Assembly (NCBI GenBank): GCA_964563335.1
Contig: CAZLWL010000075.1
Span: 1 to 12,516, forward strand
Source of the DNA: QNBT01 sp964563335
GTDB lineage: Bacteria > Planctomycetota > Phycisphaerae > Sedimentisphaerales > Anaerohalosphaeraceae
Direction: 5' to 3'
Length of the DNA stretch: 12,516 nt
In this document: piece by piece, positions 1-5,580 of the stretch
Layout of the letters: each line of letters begins with the position of its first letter
How positions within the stretch are numbered: the first letter of the stretch is position 1
Made by a program: the position numbers and the translations under genes
Notes under the pieces: generated by a model
Told to the model about the DNA's origin: nothing
What the model saw: only the letters and a program-made list of their open reading frames with translations
The model's database searches: none

Positions 1-78
1 CTCCTCATCAAACATCCCTCCAAAAACGGATGTATCAGCATAAACCCGAGTCAATTTGGACCTTGAAATAGAAGTCAT
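1..78 (-). CDS. PIN-domain protein (VapC-like), N-terminal part, cut by window edge
   Basis: An open frame runs from an ATG at 78 to the window edge, 26 codons: MTSISRSKLTRVYADTSVFG and onward to a GGMFDEE segment. The RVYADTSVFGG stretch is the usual first strand of PIN nucleases, in which the Asp of 'DTS' is the first metal-binding residue (here about residue 15). PIN proteins are Mg-dependent RNases, often toxins of toxin-antitoxin pairs; whether this one is paired cannot be seen. The start is uncertain. A TTG at 54-52 is preceded by AAGG with six bases between, gives the more typical TRVY start, and fits better with a promoter whose predicted transcription start lies almost on the ATG. 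The family call rests on one motif in a short fragment. Confidence 0.6.
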   Translation of the reverse strand, partial: MTSISRSKLTRVYADTSVFGGMFDEE

Positions 79-84
79 ACCGTA

Positions 85-114
85 AGTATATAATACAACA
101 ATAGATACTGTCAA
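85..114 (-). promoter_or_regulatory. Sigma70-like promoter for the PIN-domain gene
   Basis: On the minus strand TTGACA (114-109) is followed after 18 bases by TATACT (90-85). The predicted transcription start falls at about 78, so translation from the ATG at 78 would be nearly leaderless, while the TTG at 54 would have a short leader with an AAGG ribosome site. Confidence 0.5.
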
Positions 115-334
115 ACAAAATCCGACGCCGATTTACAAATATTCGTCTTTGTATCCCTGAACCTGCAACGCTTTTGCTGTTTGGCTTAGGTGTCCCGATT
201 CTATCGGGATTGCGAAGGAAATACAGGGCAAAATAGCTTTGAGTTTTGAGTGGGAAAGCAGATTCCCCTTCCTGTTTCCATGGTGGCAGGAATCTGTGTC
301 TAATAAAATTCCCACATTTTTTTAAATTTTTCAC
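115..334. other. Intergenic stretch between divergent promoters
   Basis: No convincing gene. Two overlapping minus-strand open frames here lack family features and a ribosome site. The only structure I see is a 7-bp inverted repeat, TCCCGAT (193-199) / ATCGGGA (203-209), with a 3-base loop. The same arms recur at 4558-4573. Confidence 0.5.
193..209. repeat. Short dispersed palindrome TCCCGAT/ATCGGGA, copy 1
   Basis: Perfect 7-bp arms with loop TCT. A second copy with identical arms and a 2-base spacer lies at 4558-4573. Neither has the T-tract needed for a terminator. I regard it as a dispersed short palindrome of unknown role. Confidence 0.5.
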
Positions 335-363
335 TTTACATCCAACATCTCTTATTGTATAAT
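335..363 (+). promoter_or_regulatory. Sigma70-like promoter upstream of the hypothetical gene at 449
   Basis: TTTACA (335-340), 17 bases, then TATAAT (358-363). The -10 is perfect consensus and the -35 matches in five of six. Predicted start near 370 gives a leader of about 80 bases that includes the heptameric repeat. Confidence 0.6.
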
Positions 364-405
364 ATATATCAAACTAATATGCTAAAATAACCTAAAATAT
401 CGTTA

Positions 406-433
406 ATAGTAAATAGAAAATAGTAAATAACAA
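406..433 (+). repeat. Heptameric tandem repeat in the leader of the 449 gene
   Basis: Four 7-bp units in a row: ATAGTAA, ATAGAAA, ATAGTAA, ATAACAA. The array ends directly against ATGGAGT (434), whose GGAG is the likely ribosome site of the gene. A second 7-bp-period array follows the gene at 1018-1057, so the gene is bracketed by repeats of the same period but different sequence. Confidence 0.65.
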
Positions 434-448
434 ATGGAGTACCTTATT

Positions 449-1021
449 ATGGCTACCGAAGCTCAAATACTTGCCAACCGGCGTAACGCACAAAATTCCA
501 CCGGCCCACGCTCCCCCGAAGGCAAATCCATCGTCTCACAAAACGCTGTCAAACATGGACTTACGGCCGCCCACGACATAATCAGTTCAGAAAGCCAGGC
601 CGACTTCGACCTCTACCGCGACCAATTTCTCACCGAACTGGCCCCCACAAGCCCTATGGAATCTATGCTCGCCGAGCGAATTGTCAGTCTCTCCTGGCGG
701 CTCAAACGCACTGGAAACATCCAGAACCAGACAATCGATGCCCTCAACGCACGTAATACCCCCAGCCCACTAAGTAAACTCGCCCAATCGCTGCTTTCCA
801 AAGGCCGGGACCAATCGCAGAACGCCCCGTCCGAATCTGCTCCCGACCTAACTCTCGGCCGTTTAGCCGTAAAAGACTTCTCAAATACAAGGATTCTCGA
901 ACGACTCTTAATGTATGAACGCAGAATCGAGAACAGCCTGTACAAAACAATACTCGAACTTCAAAGACTAAACCTCATCAAAAACCTGAATCCAGGATAT
1001 GAAATGCCATTTAACCAATGA
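449..1021 (+). CDS. Uncharacterised planctomycete-type hypothetical protein
   Basis: 190 residues from the ATG at 449 (MATEAQILANRRNAQNSTGP), chosen because GGAG at 436-439 sits nine bases upstream; an in-frame ATG at 434 has no comparable site. I know the N-terminal block (ANRRNA..STGPRSPEGK....NAVKHGL) as a recurrent hypothetical family in Planctomycetota and some Acidobacteria, with no established function. The middle is a helical stretch (AERIVSLSWRLKR). The C-terminal helix ERLLMYERRIENSLYKTILE is also typical. It is rich in Arg, Lys, Asn and Ser and has no membrane segment or signal peptide. The coding strand is unusually C-rich compared with panD and lgt next door. It has its own promoter at 335-363, and its stop codon lies inside the first unit of the downstream repeat. 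No function is assigned. Confidence 0.75.
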   Translation: MATEAQILANRRNAQNSTGPRSPEGKSIVSQNAVKHGLTAAHDIISSESQADFDLYRDQFLTELAPTSPMESMLAERIVSLSWRLKRTGNIQNQTIDALNARNTPSPLSKLAQSLLSKGRDQSQNAPSESAPDLTLGRLAVKDFSNTRILERLLMYERRIENSLYKTILELQRLNLIKNLNPGYEMPFNQ

Positions 1022-1057
1022 ACAACGAACTATGAACAACGAACTACGAACTAAACT
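1018..1057 (+). repeat. Heptameric tandem repeat overlapping the stop of the 449 gene
   Basis: Two perfect 14-bp units ATGAACAACGAACT (1018-1031, 1032-1045), each made of heptamers ATGAACA and ACGAACT, then a lone ACGAACT and a degenerate end. The TGA stop of the preceding gene (1019-1021) is inside unit 1. A tract follows (about 1057-1080) whose translation reads LCKTNPISN, a non-coding string I associate with planctomycete intergenic DNA. Confidence 0.65.
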
Positions 1058-1116
1058 ATGCAAAACAAACCCAATTTCAAACTTTTTGCTGGGGATGATA
1101 CATGAATTAAGATATG

Positions 1117-1145
1117 TTGCAGGTCGCTGGCGGATGGATTATAAT
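1117..1145 (+). promoter_or_regulatory. Sigma70-like promoter for panD-lgt
   Basis: TTGCAG (1117-1122), 17 bases, TATAAT (1140-1145). Predicted start near 1152 gives a leader of about 30 bases with AAGGGG (1169-1174) eight bases before the panD ATG. No other good promoter is seen before lgt, so the two genes probably share this one. Confidence 0.65.
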
Positions 1146-1182
1146 CACTATCGGCCACACCATAACATAAGGGGTCAGTGTA

Positions 1183-1539
1183 ATGTTTATCAAGGCGTTA
1201 AAGGCAAAAATTCATCGGGCAACCGTTACCGAGACCAAGCTGGACTATCCCGGCAGTATTGCGGTCGATTCGGAGCTTATGGAAGCGGCGGGGATTTTGC
1301 CGTACGAAGCGGTCCTGATGGCCAACGTAACCAACGGTGCGCGTGCGGAGACATACGTTGTGCCCGCTCCAGCCGGCAGCGGGGACGTGGTGGTATTGGG
1401 CGCAGCGGCGAGGATGTTTAATCCTAAAGATATTATCATTATAATCAACTTTGCATATTACACACCTGATGAAGTCAAGAAGCTTAAGCCGAAGATTGTG
1501 GTCTGCGACGAGAACAATAAGATAAAAGAGATTCTGTAA
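1183..1539 (+). CDS. panD: Aspartate 1-decarboxylase PanD (pyruvoyl enzyme precursor)
   Basis: 118 residues, the usual length for PanD. The enzyme decarboxylates L-aspartate to beta-alanine for pantothenate and coenzyme A synthesis in the cytoplasm. The proenzyme self-cleaves at Gly-Ser to make a pyruvoyl group: here LDYPGS places Gly24-Ser25 exactly at the family position. Lys9, His11, Tyr22, Arg54, Thr57 and Tyr58 are in place (K-x-H-R near the start; NGARAETY later), and the GAAA segment follows at 73-76. Position 72, Asn in the E. coli enzyme, is Leu here. AAGGGG lies eight bases before the ATG. lgt follows after a 9-base gap, so the two are probably co-transcribed, an association with no obvious metabolic logic. 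No other pantothenate gene is in view. Confidence 0.93.
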   Translation: MFIKALKAKIHRATVTETKLDYPGSIAVDSELMEAAGILPYEAVLMANVTNGARAETYVVPAPAGSGDVVVLGAAARMFNPKDIIIIINFAYYTPDEVKKLKPKIVVCDENNKIKEIL

Positions 1540-1548
1540 GCAAGAGCG

Positions 1549-2568
1549 ATGTTTCCCAAACTTTTTGAGCTTCCTTTTATCCACCTGACAATCTGGACGT
1601 ACGGCCCGATGCTGGTAGCCGGCTTCTTGGCGGCGGTGTTTTTGCTGCGAAGGCTGGCCCGCAGAGTGGGCCAGAATCCGGAACATGTCACGAACGTTGC
1701 ATTGTACACGTTGATATCGGGCGTGATCGGCGCCAGGGTTTTCTATGTGGTGCATCATTTCTCACAGTTTCGCGGTGACCCGTGGTGGTCGGTATTTGCC
1801 GTGTGGCAGGGGGGCCTGGAGTTCGTAGGCGGCTTGATTCTGGGAGTGATAGTGATTGTGGTGTACCTTCTTCGCCACAGGCTTTCTGTGAGGCTCTACC
1901 TGGATATGTTGGCGATTGGTTTAATGTTGGGCCTCTGTTTCGGGCGTATGGGCTGTTTTCTGAGGGGCTGCTGTTTCGGCAAGGCTACGGATGTGCCGTG
2001 GGCTGTGCGGTTCCCTTACGATTCGCCTGCGTATAACAGCCAGGTCCGGCCAAATTCGGAAAGGAACCGCCCGCACCCCCAGTTGGACCTGCCGGCCCAG
2101 TACTTCGGCTACACGGGCGAGGACGGCCAAACATGGTTTTACGTCGATGAAGCGCATAAGTTCGGCGCCAACTTAAAGCCGCCTGTTCTGCTGACCGACC
2201 AGGAAAGGTACGACGTTACAAAGGGCCCATATCGCTGTCTTCCCGTTCATCCGACCCAGTTGTATTCGTCGGCAAACGCGCTGCTCTTATGCGTTATCCT
2301 TCTTTTGTTTTGGCAGAGGTTCGGCCTTACCTGGCCGGGCTGCACATTCGGTTTGATGTTTATCCTGTATGGATTTTCCCGCTTATGGCTTGAGTTTTTC
2401 CGTGATGACAACCCGTTCGAATCCGCCTGGTGGTCGCTCTCCGACAATTTGACAGTCTCTCAGAGTGTGGGGATATACATATTGGTGTCAGGAGTGATTT
2501 TAACGGTCATCTTTGCAAAGACCAGGCCTATGGGTGCTGCTGTCGCCCGGAAACAACGTAATCTGTGA
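1549..2568 (+). CDS. lgt: Prolipoprotein diacylglyceryl transferase Lgt
   Basis: 339 residues, against about 290 in E. coli. Lgt moves diacylglycerol from phosphatidylglycerol to the lipobox cysteine of prolipoproteins at the outer face of the inner membrane. Family marks in order: GPMLVAGFLAA in the first membrane helix, GARVFYVV, WQGGLEFVGG, the signature block GRMGCFLRGCCFGK around residue 132 (its first Arg, residue 133, lines up with essential Arg143 of E. coli), HPTQLYS at 234-240, and SRLWLEFFRDD near the end with the second key Arg. The extra length is mainly a hydrophilic insert between the signature block and HPTQLY (roughly residues 150-233, rich in Asn, Asp, Pro, Tyr). The E. coli His103 position (GGMSFHGG) is Val here. 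The start has only a weak ribosome site (AGCAAGAG), consistent with translation following panD. Confidence 0.92.
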   Translation: MFPKLFELPFIHLTIWTYGPMLVAGFLAAVFLLRRLARRVGQNPEHVTNVALYTLISGVIGARVFYVVHHFSQFRGDPWWSVFAVWQGGLEFVGGLILGVIVIVVYLLRHRLSVRLYLDMLAIGLMLGLCFGRMGCFLRGCCFGKATDVPWAVRFPYDSPAYNSQVRPNSERNRPHPQLDLPAQYFGYTGEDGQTWFYVDEAHKFGANLKPPVLLTDQERYDVTKGPYRCLPVHPTQLYSSANALLLCVILLLFWQRFGLTWPGCTFGLMFILYGFSRLWLEFFRDDNPFESAWWSLSDNLTVSQSVGIYILVSGVILTVIFAKTRPMGAAVARKQRNL

Positions 2569-2647
2569 TGATAACTGCGCAATAGAAAAAGAGAAGACAG
2601 AGAGCAAAGCATGGGGCAAGCGCTTGTGAAGAAAGCACTTGTTAAAA

Positions 2648-2720
2648 TGAGGGCGTTGGGGCTCGAACCCAAGACCTACGGCTTAAAAGGCCGTTGCTCT
2701 ACCAACTGAGCTACACCCTC
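2648..2720 (-). tRNA. tRNA-Lys (anticodon TTT)
   Basis: On the minus strand the 73 bases fold as a full cloverleaf. Acceptor GAGGGTG pairs with CGCCCTC with one wobble. D arm GCTC/GAGC; anticodon arm ACGGC / GCCGT with loop CTTTTAA giving anticodon TTT; T arm GGGTTCGAGCCC; discriminator A at 2648. CCA is not encoded. It lies downstream of xylB on the same strand but has its own promoter. Confidence 0.95.
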
Positions 2721-2742
2721 AGTGAATTTCTAAGGTGTCAGT

Positions 2743-2772
2743 AGCATAACAGGTTCTGATGCCGGTTGTCAA
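2743..2772 (-). promoter_or_regulatory. Promoter for tRNA-Lys
   Basis: Minus-strand TTGACA (2772-2767), 18 bases, TATGCT (2748-2743). The predicted start is about 15 bases before the mature tRNA 5' end at 2720, a normal leader for a bacterial tRNA. Confidence 0.55.
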
Positions 2773-2809
2773 ATGATTTTGTCACAAATGCCGATGATTC
2801 GTCGATTGA

Positions 2810-4303
2810 CTATGTGTCGTCAAGCTTTTGAGCCAGCACACTGAACCAGCGCTGGTAAGCTTCACTATATTGTGCTTCAAGAGTTGGGTCCGGCTCGATG
2901 GTTTTGAGCTTCTTAAGCCCACTAAAGGCCTCGCTAAAATCTTTATAAGCACCAGCGCCGACGCCGGCACCTCTGGCAGCGCCTTGTGAACCGTCTGTGT
3001 TGTATAGTTCCACAGTCGCTGCGGTAACGGTTGCAAAAGCTTTGCCGAATAACGGACTCAAAAACATGTTGGCATTGCCTGCGCGGACGGTTTTTACCTC
3101 AATTCCCATATCGTGCATTATCTCCAAGCCGTATTTAAGTGCAAAAACAATACCTTCCTGGGCCGCTCTTAGCAAATGTGCCTTGCTGTGCGAATTGAAG
3201 TTCAGCCCGTTAATCGAGGCGCCGATGTTTTTGTTCTCCAAAGTCCTTTCGGCACCGTTTCCGTAGGGAAGTATTACCAGATTGTCAGACCCGACAGGTA
3301 CCTTGTCCGCCAGCTCGTTCATCCGGTCATAGTCGTCGCCGGTGCCCATAACATTATGCTTTAGCCAACTGTTCAGGATCCCCGTACCAGCAACACACAG
3401 CAGTACGCCGTATCTGGGATCATTGGCTCTATGGTTGACGTGAATAAATGTGTTCACTCTCGACTTGTCATCGTAATTGGGCTTGTCGCCGATGCCATAG
3501 ACGACCCCGGACGTACCTGCTGTTGCGGCTATTTCACCGGGTTTCAGGACATTCAGCGAAAAGGCGTTGTTCGGCTGGTCGCCCGCCCTGTATGCGACCT
3601 TCGTACCCGCCTTTAGGCCGAGTTCGGCCGCCGCTTTTTGTGTAAGCCGGCCCTGAACACAAAAAGTATCCACAGTTGCGCACAGAAGCTCGGGCGAAAT
3701 GCCCAGGTAATCAAGAACTGTCTGCGAAAGATAGTTTCCCTTGAAGTCCCAGAGGATGGCTTCCGACAAACCAGAGGCCGTTGTTACTGCTTCGCCGGTC
3801 ATCATCATAGCGATGTAGTCGCCCGGCAGCATTATTTTGTAAATCCTGCGGTATATGTCGGGCTCATTTTCCATAACCCATTTGAGTTTTGTAGCGGTGA
3901 AGTTGCCGGGGTAGTTGAGCAGCCGTTCGAGGCATTTTTGTCTGCCGATTCGGTCTGCCGCTTCATCGCCGATTTGGACGGCCCTGCTGTCGCACCAGAT
4001 TATCGCCGGCCGAAGAGGCTCCAGGTTCTCGTCAACAGTGACCAGTCCATGCATCTGATAAGTTATGCCGATTGCCTCGATATCGGCGACATCAATTTGG
4101 GCTGTCGCCAGGATCTCGCCGGTTGCTGCTTTTACGTTTTCCCACCACATTTGTGGATGCTGCTCGGCCCACCCGACTTGATGGGCGATGATTTCCATCT
4201 CTTTGGCAGGTGCAGTCGCCGACGCTAAGACCTGCTGCGTTTGGGCGTCCATCAGCGTCGCCTTTATCGCCGAGGTTCCAACGTCATAACCAAGCAAGAA
4301 CAT
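2810..4303 (-). CDS. xylB: Xylulokinase, FGGY carbohydrate kinase family
   Basis: 497 residues. It phosphorylates D-xylulose with ATP to xylulose 5-phosphate, feeding pentose-phosphate metabolism. The N-terminal FGGY domain opens with LGYDVGTSAIKA (phosphate loop, Asp7), then GWAEQHPQMWW and the xylulokinase-type ITYQMHGLV...LRPAIIWCDSRA. The catalytic Asp is Asp242 in RAGDQPNNAF, followed by the C-terminal domain with EIAATAGTSGVVYG, a GTGILNSW segment, and GSQGAARGAGVGAG near the end. The YRAGDQPNNAFSLNV and LPYGNGAER forms match, from memory, the Bacteroidetes/planctomycete branch rather than the E. coli GAGDNAA form. No xylose isomerase or transporter is next to it, so it is a lone kinase gene. 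The ribosome site is weak (GCGAGTAGC). Another pentulose substrate is possible, but MHGLV favours xylulose. Confidence 0.9.
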   Translation of the reverse strand: MFLLGYDVGTSAIKATLMDAQTQQVLASATAPAKEMEIIAHQVGWAEQHPQMWWENVKAATGEILATAQIDVADIEAIGITYQMHGLVTVDENLEPLRPAIIWCDSRAVQIGDEAADRIGRQKCLERLLNYPGNFTATKLKWVMENEPDIYRRIYKIMLPGDYIAMMMTGEAVTTASGLSEAILWDFKGNYLSQTVLDYLGISPELLCATVDTFCVQGRLTQKAAAELGLKAGTKVAYRAGDQPNNAFSLNVLKPGEIAATAGTSGVVYGIGDKPNYDDKSRVNTFIHVNHRANDPRYGVLLCVAGTGILNSWLKHNVMGTGDDYDRMNELADKVPVGSDNLVILPYGNGAERTLENKNIGASINGLNFNSHSKAHLLRAAQEGIVFALKYGLEIMHDMGIEVKTVRAGNANMFLSPLFGKAFATVTAATVELYNTDGSQGAARGAGVGAGAYKDFSEAFSGLKKLKTIEPDPTLEAQYSEAYQRWFSVLAQKLDDT

Positions 4304-4356
4304 AATTGCTACTCGCTACTGAATAATAGTCGGCAGTTACATTACCATTGTGGTTG

Positions 4357-4385
4357 AGTATCGCCTCTTTTACGCCAATTGTCAA
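4357..4385 (-). promoter_or_regulatory. Promoter for xylB
   Basis: Minus-strand TTGACA (4385-4380, perfect consensus), 17 bases, GATACT (4362-4357, four of six). It leaves a leader of about 45 bases before the ATG at 4303. Confidence 0.55.
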
Positions 4386-4429
4386 GACTGTCGATATTAC
4401 CTATTAACCTTTGCATTACTAATAGAACA

Positions 4430-4529
4430 TGGGTGCCATGGTCAAACCCTGGCCTGAGCGCAGCCGAATGGCTTGTTTGGCCGTGCTAAAGAGCCACACT
4501 GCCAAGCCGGCGCTTGACAATGGCACCCA
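4430..4529. repeat. ~100-bp element with 16-bp inverted ends, MITE- or REP-like
   Basis: TGGGTGCCATGGTCAA (4430-4445) is the reverse complement of TTGACAATGGCACCCA (4514-4529) with one mismatch. Pairing continues imperfectly inward, so the element could fold into one long hairpin. It lies between two genes of opposite orientation. A plus-strand open frame of 41 codons starts at 4429 (MGAMVKPWPERSRMACLAVL at its start) and runs to a stop at 4554. It has no ribosome site and most likely just reads through the element. No target-site duplication is clear to me. Confidence 0.5.
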
Positions 4530-4557
4530 AATATATATGGTCTTTCATGTAGAATGA

Positions 4558-4573
4558 TCCCGATACATCGGGA
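4558..4573. repeat. Short dispersed palindrome TCCCGAT/ATCGGGA, copy 2
   Basis: Same 7-bp arms as the copy at 193-209, separated by AC. It sits between the MITE-like element and the tRNA-Val promoter. The rest of 4304-4699 holds only the xylB promoter, the 100-bp element and the tRNA promoter. Confidence 0.5.
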
Positions 4574-4657
4574 CTGAAAAATTGTGTTGAAAAACAGGAA
4601 AATAAGTCAGCCAGAAAATAATTTCACACCCAAATTTTTCTCTTGTAGGGGCTTGAT

Positions 4658-4686
4658 TTGTCAGTGTCTTTCGGCGATACTATATT
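4658..4686 (+). promoter_or_regulatory. Promoter for tRNA-Val
   Basis: TTGTCA (4658-4663), 17 bases, TATATT (4681-4686), five of six matches in each box. The predicted start is about seven bases before the tRNA 5' end at 4700. Confidence 0.6.
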
Positions 4687-4699
4687 CACGACAACTCAG

Positions 4700-4773
4700 G
4701 GGCGGTTAGCTCAGTTGGTTAGAGTGCCTGCTCGACACGCAGGAAGTCACTGGTTCAAGTCCAGTACCGCCCA
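4700..4773 (+). tRNA. tRNA-Val (anticodon GAC), with C33 in the anticodon loop
   Basis: The 74 bases make a complete cloverleaf. Acceptor GGGCGGT/ACCGCCC pairs perfectly; D arm GCTC/GAGT; anticodon arm CCTGC/GCAGG with loop TCGACAC; T arm ACTGG-TTCAAGT-CCAGT; discriminator A (4773); no encoded CCA. Anticodon GAC is at 4734-4736. The base before it (4733, position 33) is C where almost all tRNAs have U. Its 3' half, from 4731 on, is repeated at 5536-5578 and 8241-8281. This complete copy has A-U at the 49-65 pair, where both fragments have G at 49 and so a G-U wobble. No terminator follows it directly. Confidence 0.88.
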
Positions 4774-4843
4774 GTTACAGCCACTTACAAAATTAAGGGA
4801 GTTATATAGATGACGGTGTAATAAGAACGTGGAAGCAGAATCT

Positions 4844-5158
4844 ATGACCAAAAAAGAACTGTTAAAACAAATCAAGTCTCGTCTAACGGGTGTATATCAT
4901 GATCGCTTACAGGGTGTGGTGCTCTATGGTTCGGAGGCTCGCGGCAGTACCGAGACCGACAGCGACATTGATGTGCTTGTTTTGCTGAATGGGCCGGTGG
5001 ATTATGGTCAGGATTTGGAGACAAATCTCATTGCGCTATATCCTCTCTCTTTAAATCTTGGCCGCCGCATTAGCGCCAAGCCGGTTGTTGCTTCGGAATA
5101 TGAAAAGTTGGATTGTCCCCTGTATCAAAACGCGCATCGTGAAGGGATAATGATATGA
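4844..5158 (+). CDS. MNT-type nucleotidyltransferase (MntA-like antitoxin)
   Basis: 104 residues from the ATG at 4844 (GGAAG eight bases upstream; an in-frame GTG at 4829 would add five residues). The minimal nucleotidyltransferase signature is intact: LYGSEARGSTETDSDIDVLV carries G-S, ten residues, then D-I-D, the metal- and nucleotide-binding residues. In known HEPN/MNT modules this protein neutralises the HEPN RNase by adding AMP to it. The partner normally follows at once, and here its ATG overlaps this stop (ATGA, 5155-5158), but it is broken (5155-5265). The gene is therefore an antitoxin-type orphan. It starts 70 bases after tRNA-Val, as cargo in the first tRNA-bounded interval. The length is normal for an MNT protein, so this half looks functional. 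Confidence 0.82.
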   Translation: MTKKELLKQIKSRLTGVYHDRLQGVVLYGSEARGSTETDSDIDVLVLLNGPVDYGQDLETNLIALYPLSLNLGRRISAKPVVASEYEKLDCPLYQNAHREGIMI

Positions 5159-5265
5159 AGGAATTCGCCGCCGCGGAATGGCAGCGTGCTCTTCGCACAT
5201 TGGCTTCGGCCAGAATACAAAGAACCAGCGGTTTATTGTTGATATCGCAGGTAAGCTGCCTATAA
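5155..5265 (+). pseudogene. HEPN-domain toxin (HepT-like), broken after about 20 codons
   Basis: The frame starts at the ATG overlapping the MNT stop. It reads MKEFAAAEWQRALRTLASAR, a typical first helix of HEPN proteins that accompany MNT antitoxins, then switches without a stop into IQRTSGLLLISQ..., ending at TAA 5263-5265. Family members are about 110-140 residues, so most of the protein is missing, including the R-x4-6-H RNase site. The break is near 5214. From there on another frame encodes RHS-repeat protein, so the tail was replaced by foreign DNA rather than frameshifted. What remains cannot be an active RNase. Confidence 0.7.
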
Positions 5266-5535
5266 TACTGTGTGTCATCGATGCCGATGACGGTTCTTTG
5301 AAAAGGTCATATATCTACGCCGCCAGTGCCCAGCCGATTGCATTTTATGAAGGTGACTGGACCGACCCTGCATACTTCTATTTGCACGATAGATTAGGCT
5401 CAGTCCGCCAGGTGCTTGATGAATCGGGCGATGTTAAGAACACTTACACCTATACTCTCTTTGGCCAGGACCCGAACTCTCAGTTTGCAGAGACAGTCGA
5501 TAATCCCTTCATGTTCAGCGGCCAGTGGTTTGATT
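5214..5535 (+). pseudogene. RHS-repeat protein fragment, cut at both ends
   Basis: In the frame of an ATG at 5178 the DNA encodes RHS/YD-repeat core sequence: QRFIVDIAGKLPIILCVIDA, then YIYA..QPIAFYEGD, YFYLHDRLGSVRQVLDESGD and NPFMFSGQWFDS. In intact RHS proteins FTGQ(Y/W)FDSE is followed by GLYYYRARYYDP and the variable C-terminal toxin. Here the match stops at DS (5535), and the frame continues through the tRNA-Val fragment to a stop at 5580-5582. The left edge is the HEPN junction near 5214. The 107-codon remnant has no start of its own; the ATG at 5178 belongs to HEPN DNA read in the wrong frame. It is a decayed scrap of a large RHS gene. Confidence 0.75.
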
Positions 5536-5578
5536 CTCAACACGCAGGAGGTCGCTGGTTCAAGTCCAGTACCGCCCA
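5536..5578 (+). repeat. tRNA-Val 3' half, copy 2 (candidate attachment site)
   Basis: 43 bases match tRNA-Val positions 4731-4773 with three differences (G34 to A, A45 to G, A49 to G), through the acceptor end and discriminator CCCA. No 5' half is present, so this is not a tRNA gene. It is followed two bases later by a strong terminator of the kind that ends tRNA genes, which suggests it came from the 3' end of a real tRNA-Val transcription unit. Direct repetition of a tRNA 3' half is the usual footprint of tyrosine-recombinase integration. Confidence 0.8.
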
Positions 5579-5580
5579 AT

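Noticed and set aside
35..334. Minus-strand frames of 99 and 60 codons in the left spacer
   Set aside because: No ribosome site, no recognisable family, overlap with each other and with the PIN promoter; the Arg/Pro-rich text arises across a palindrome and AT-rich spacer.
999..1421. Plus-strand frame of 140 codons across the repeat and the start of panD
   Set aside because: Starts inside the preceding gene, runs through heptameric repeat and the CKTNPIS tract, and continues in the wrong frame of panD.
1198..1758. Minus-strand frame of 186 codons opposite panD and lgt
   Set aside because: Shadow of two certain genes; composition rich in His, Arg and Cys and without domain features.
2617..2640. 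Hairpin CAAGCGCTTG...AAGCACTT after lgt as a terminator
   Set aside because: One mismatch in an 8-bp stem, no T-tract on either strand, and it abuts the tRNA-Lys end; too weak to call.
3638..4228. Plus-strand frame of 196 codons opposite xylB
   Set aside because: Antiparallel shadow of the FGGY kinase.
4429..4554. Small protein gene inside the inverted-repeat element
   Set aside because: No ribosome site, and its first half simply follows the element; more likely an incidental frame.
5536..5578. A second tRNA-Val gene
   Set aside because: The 5' acceptor strand and D arm are missing; RHS sequence lies in their place. The same applies to 8241-8281.
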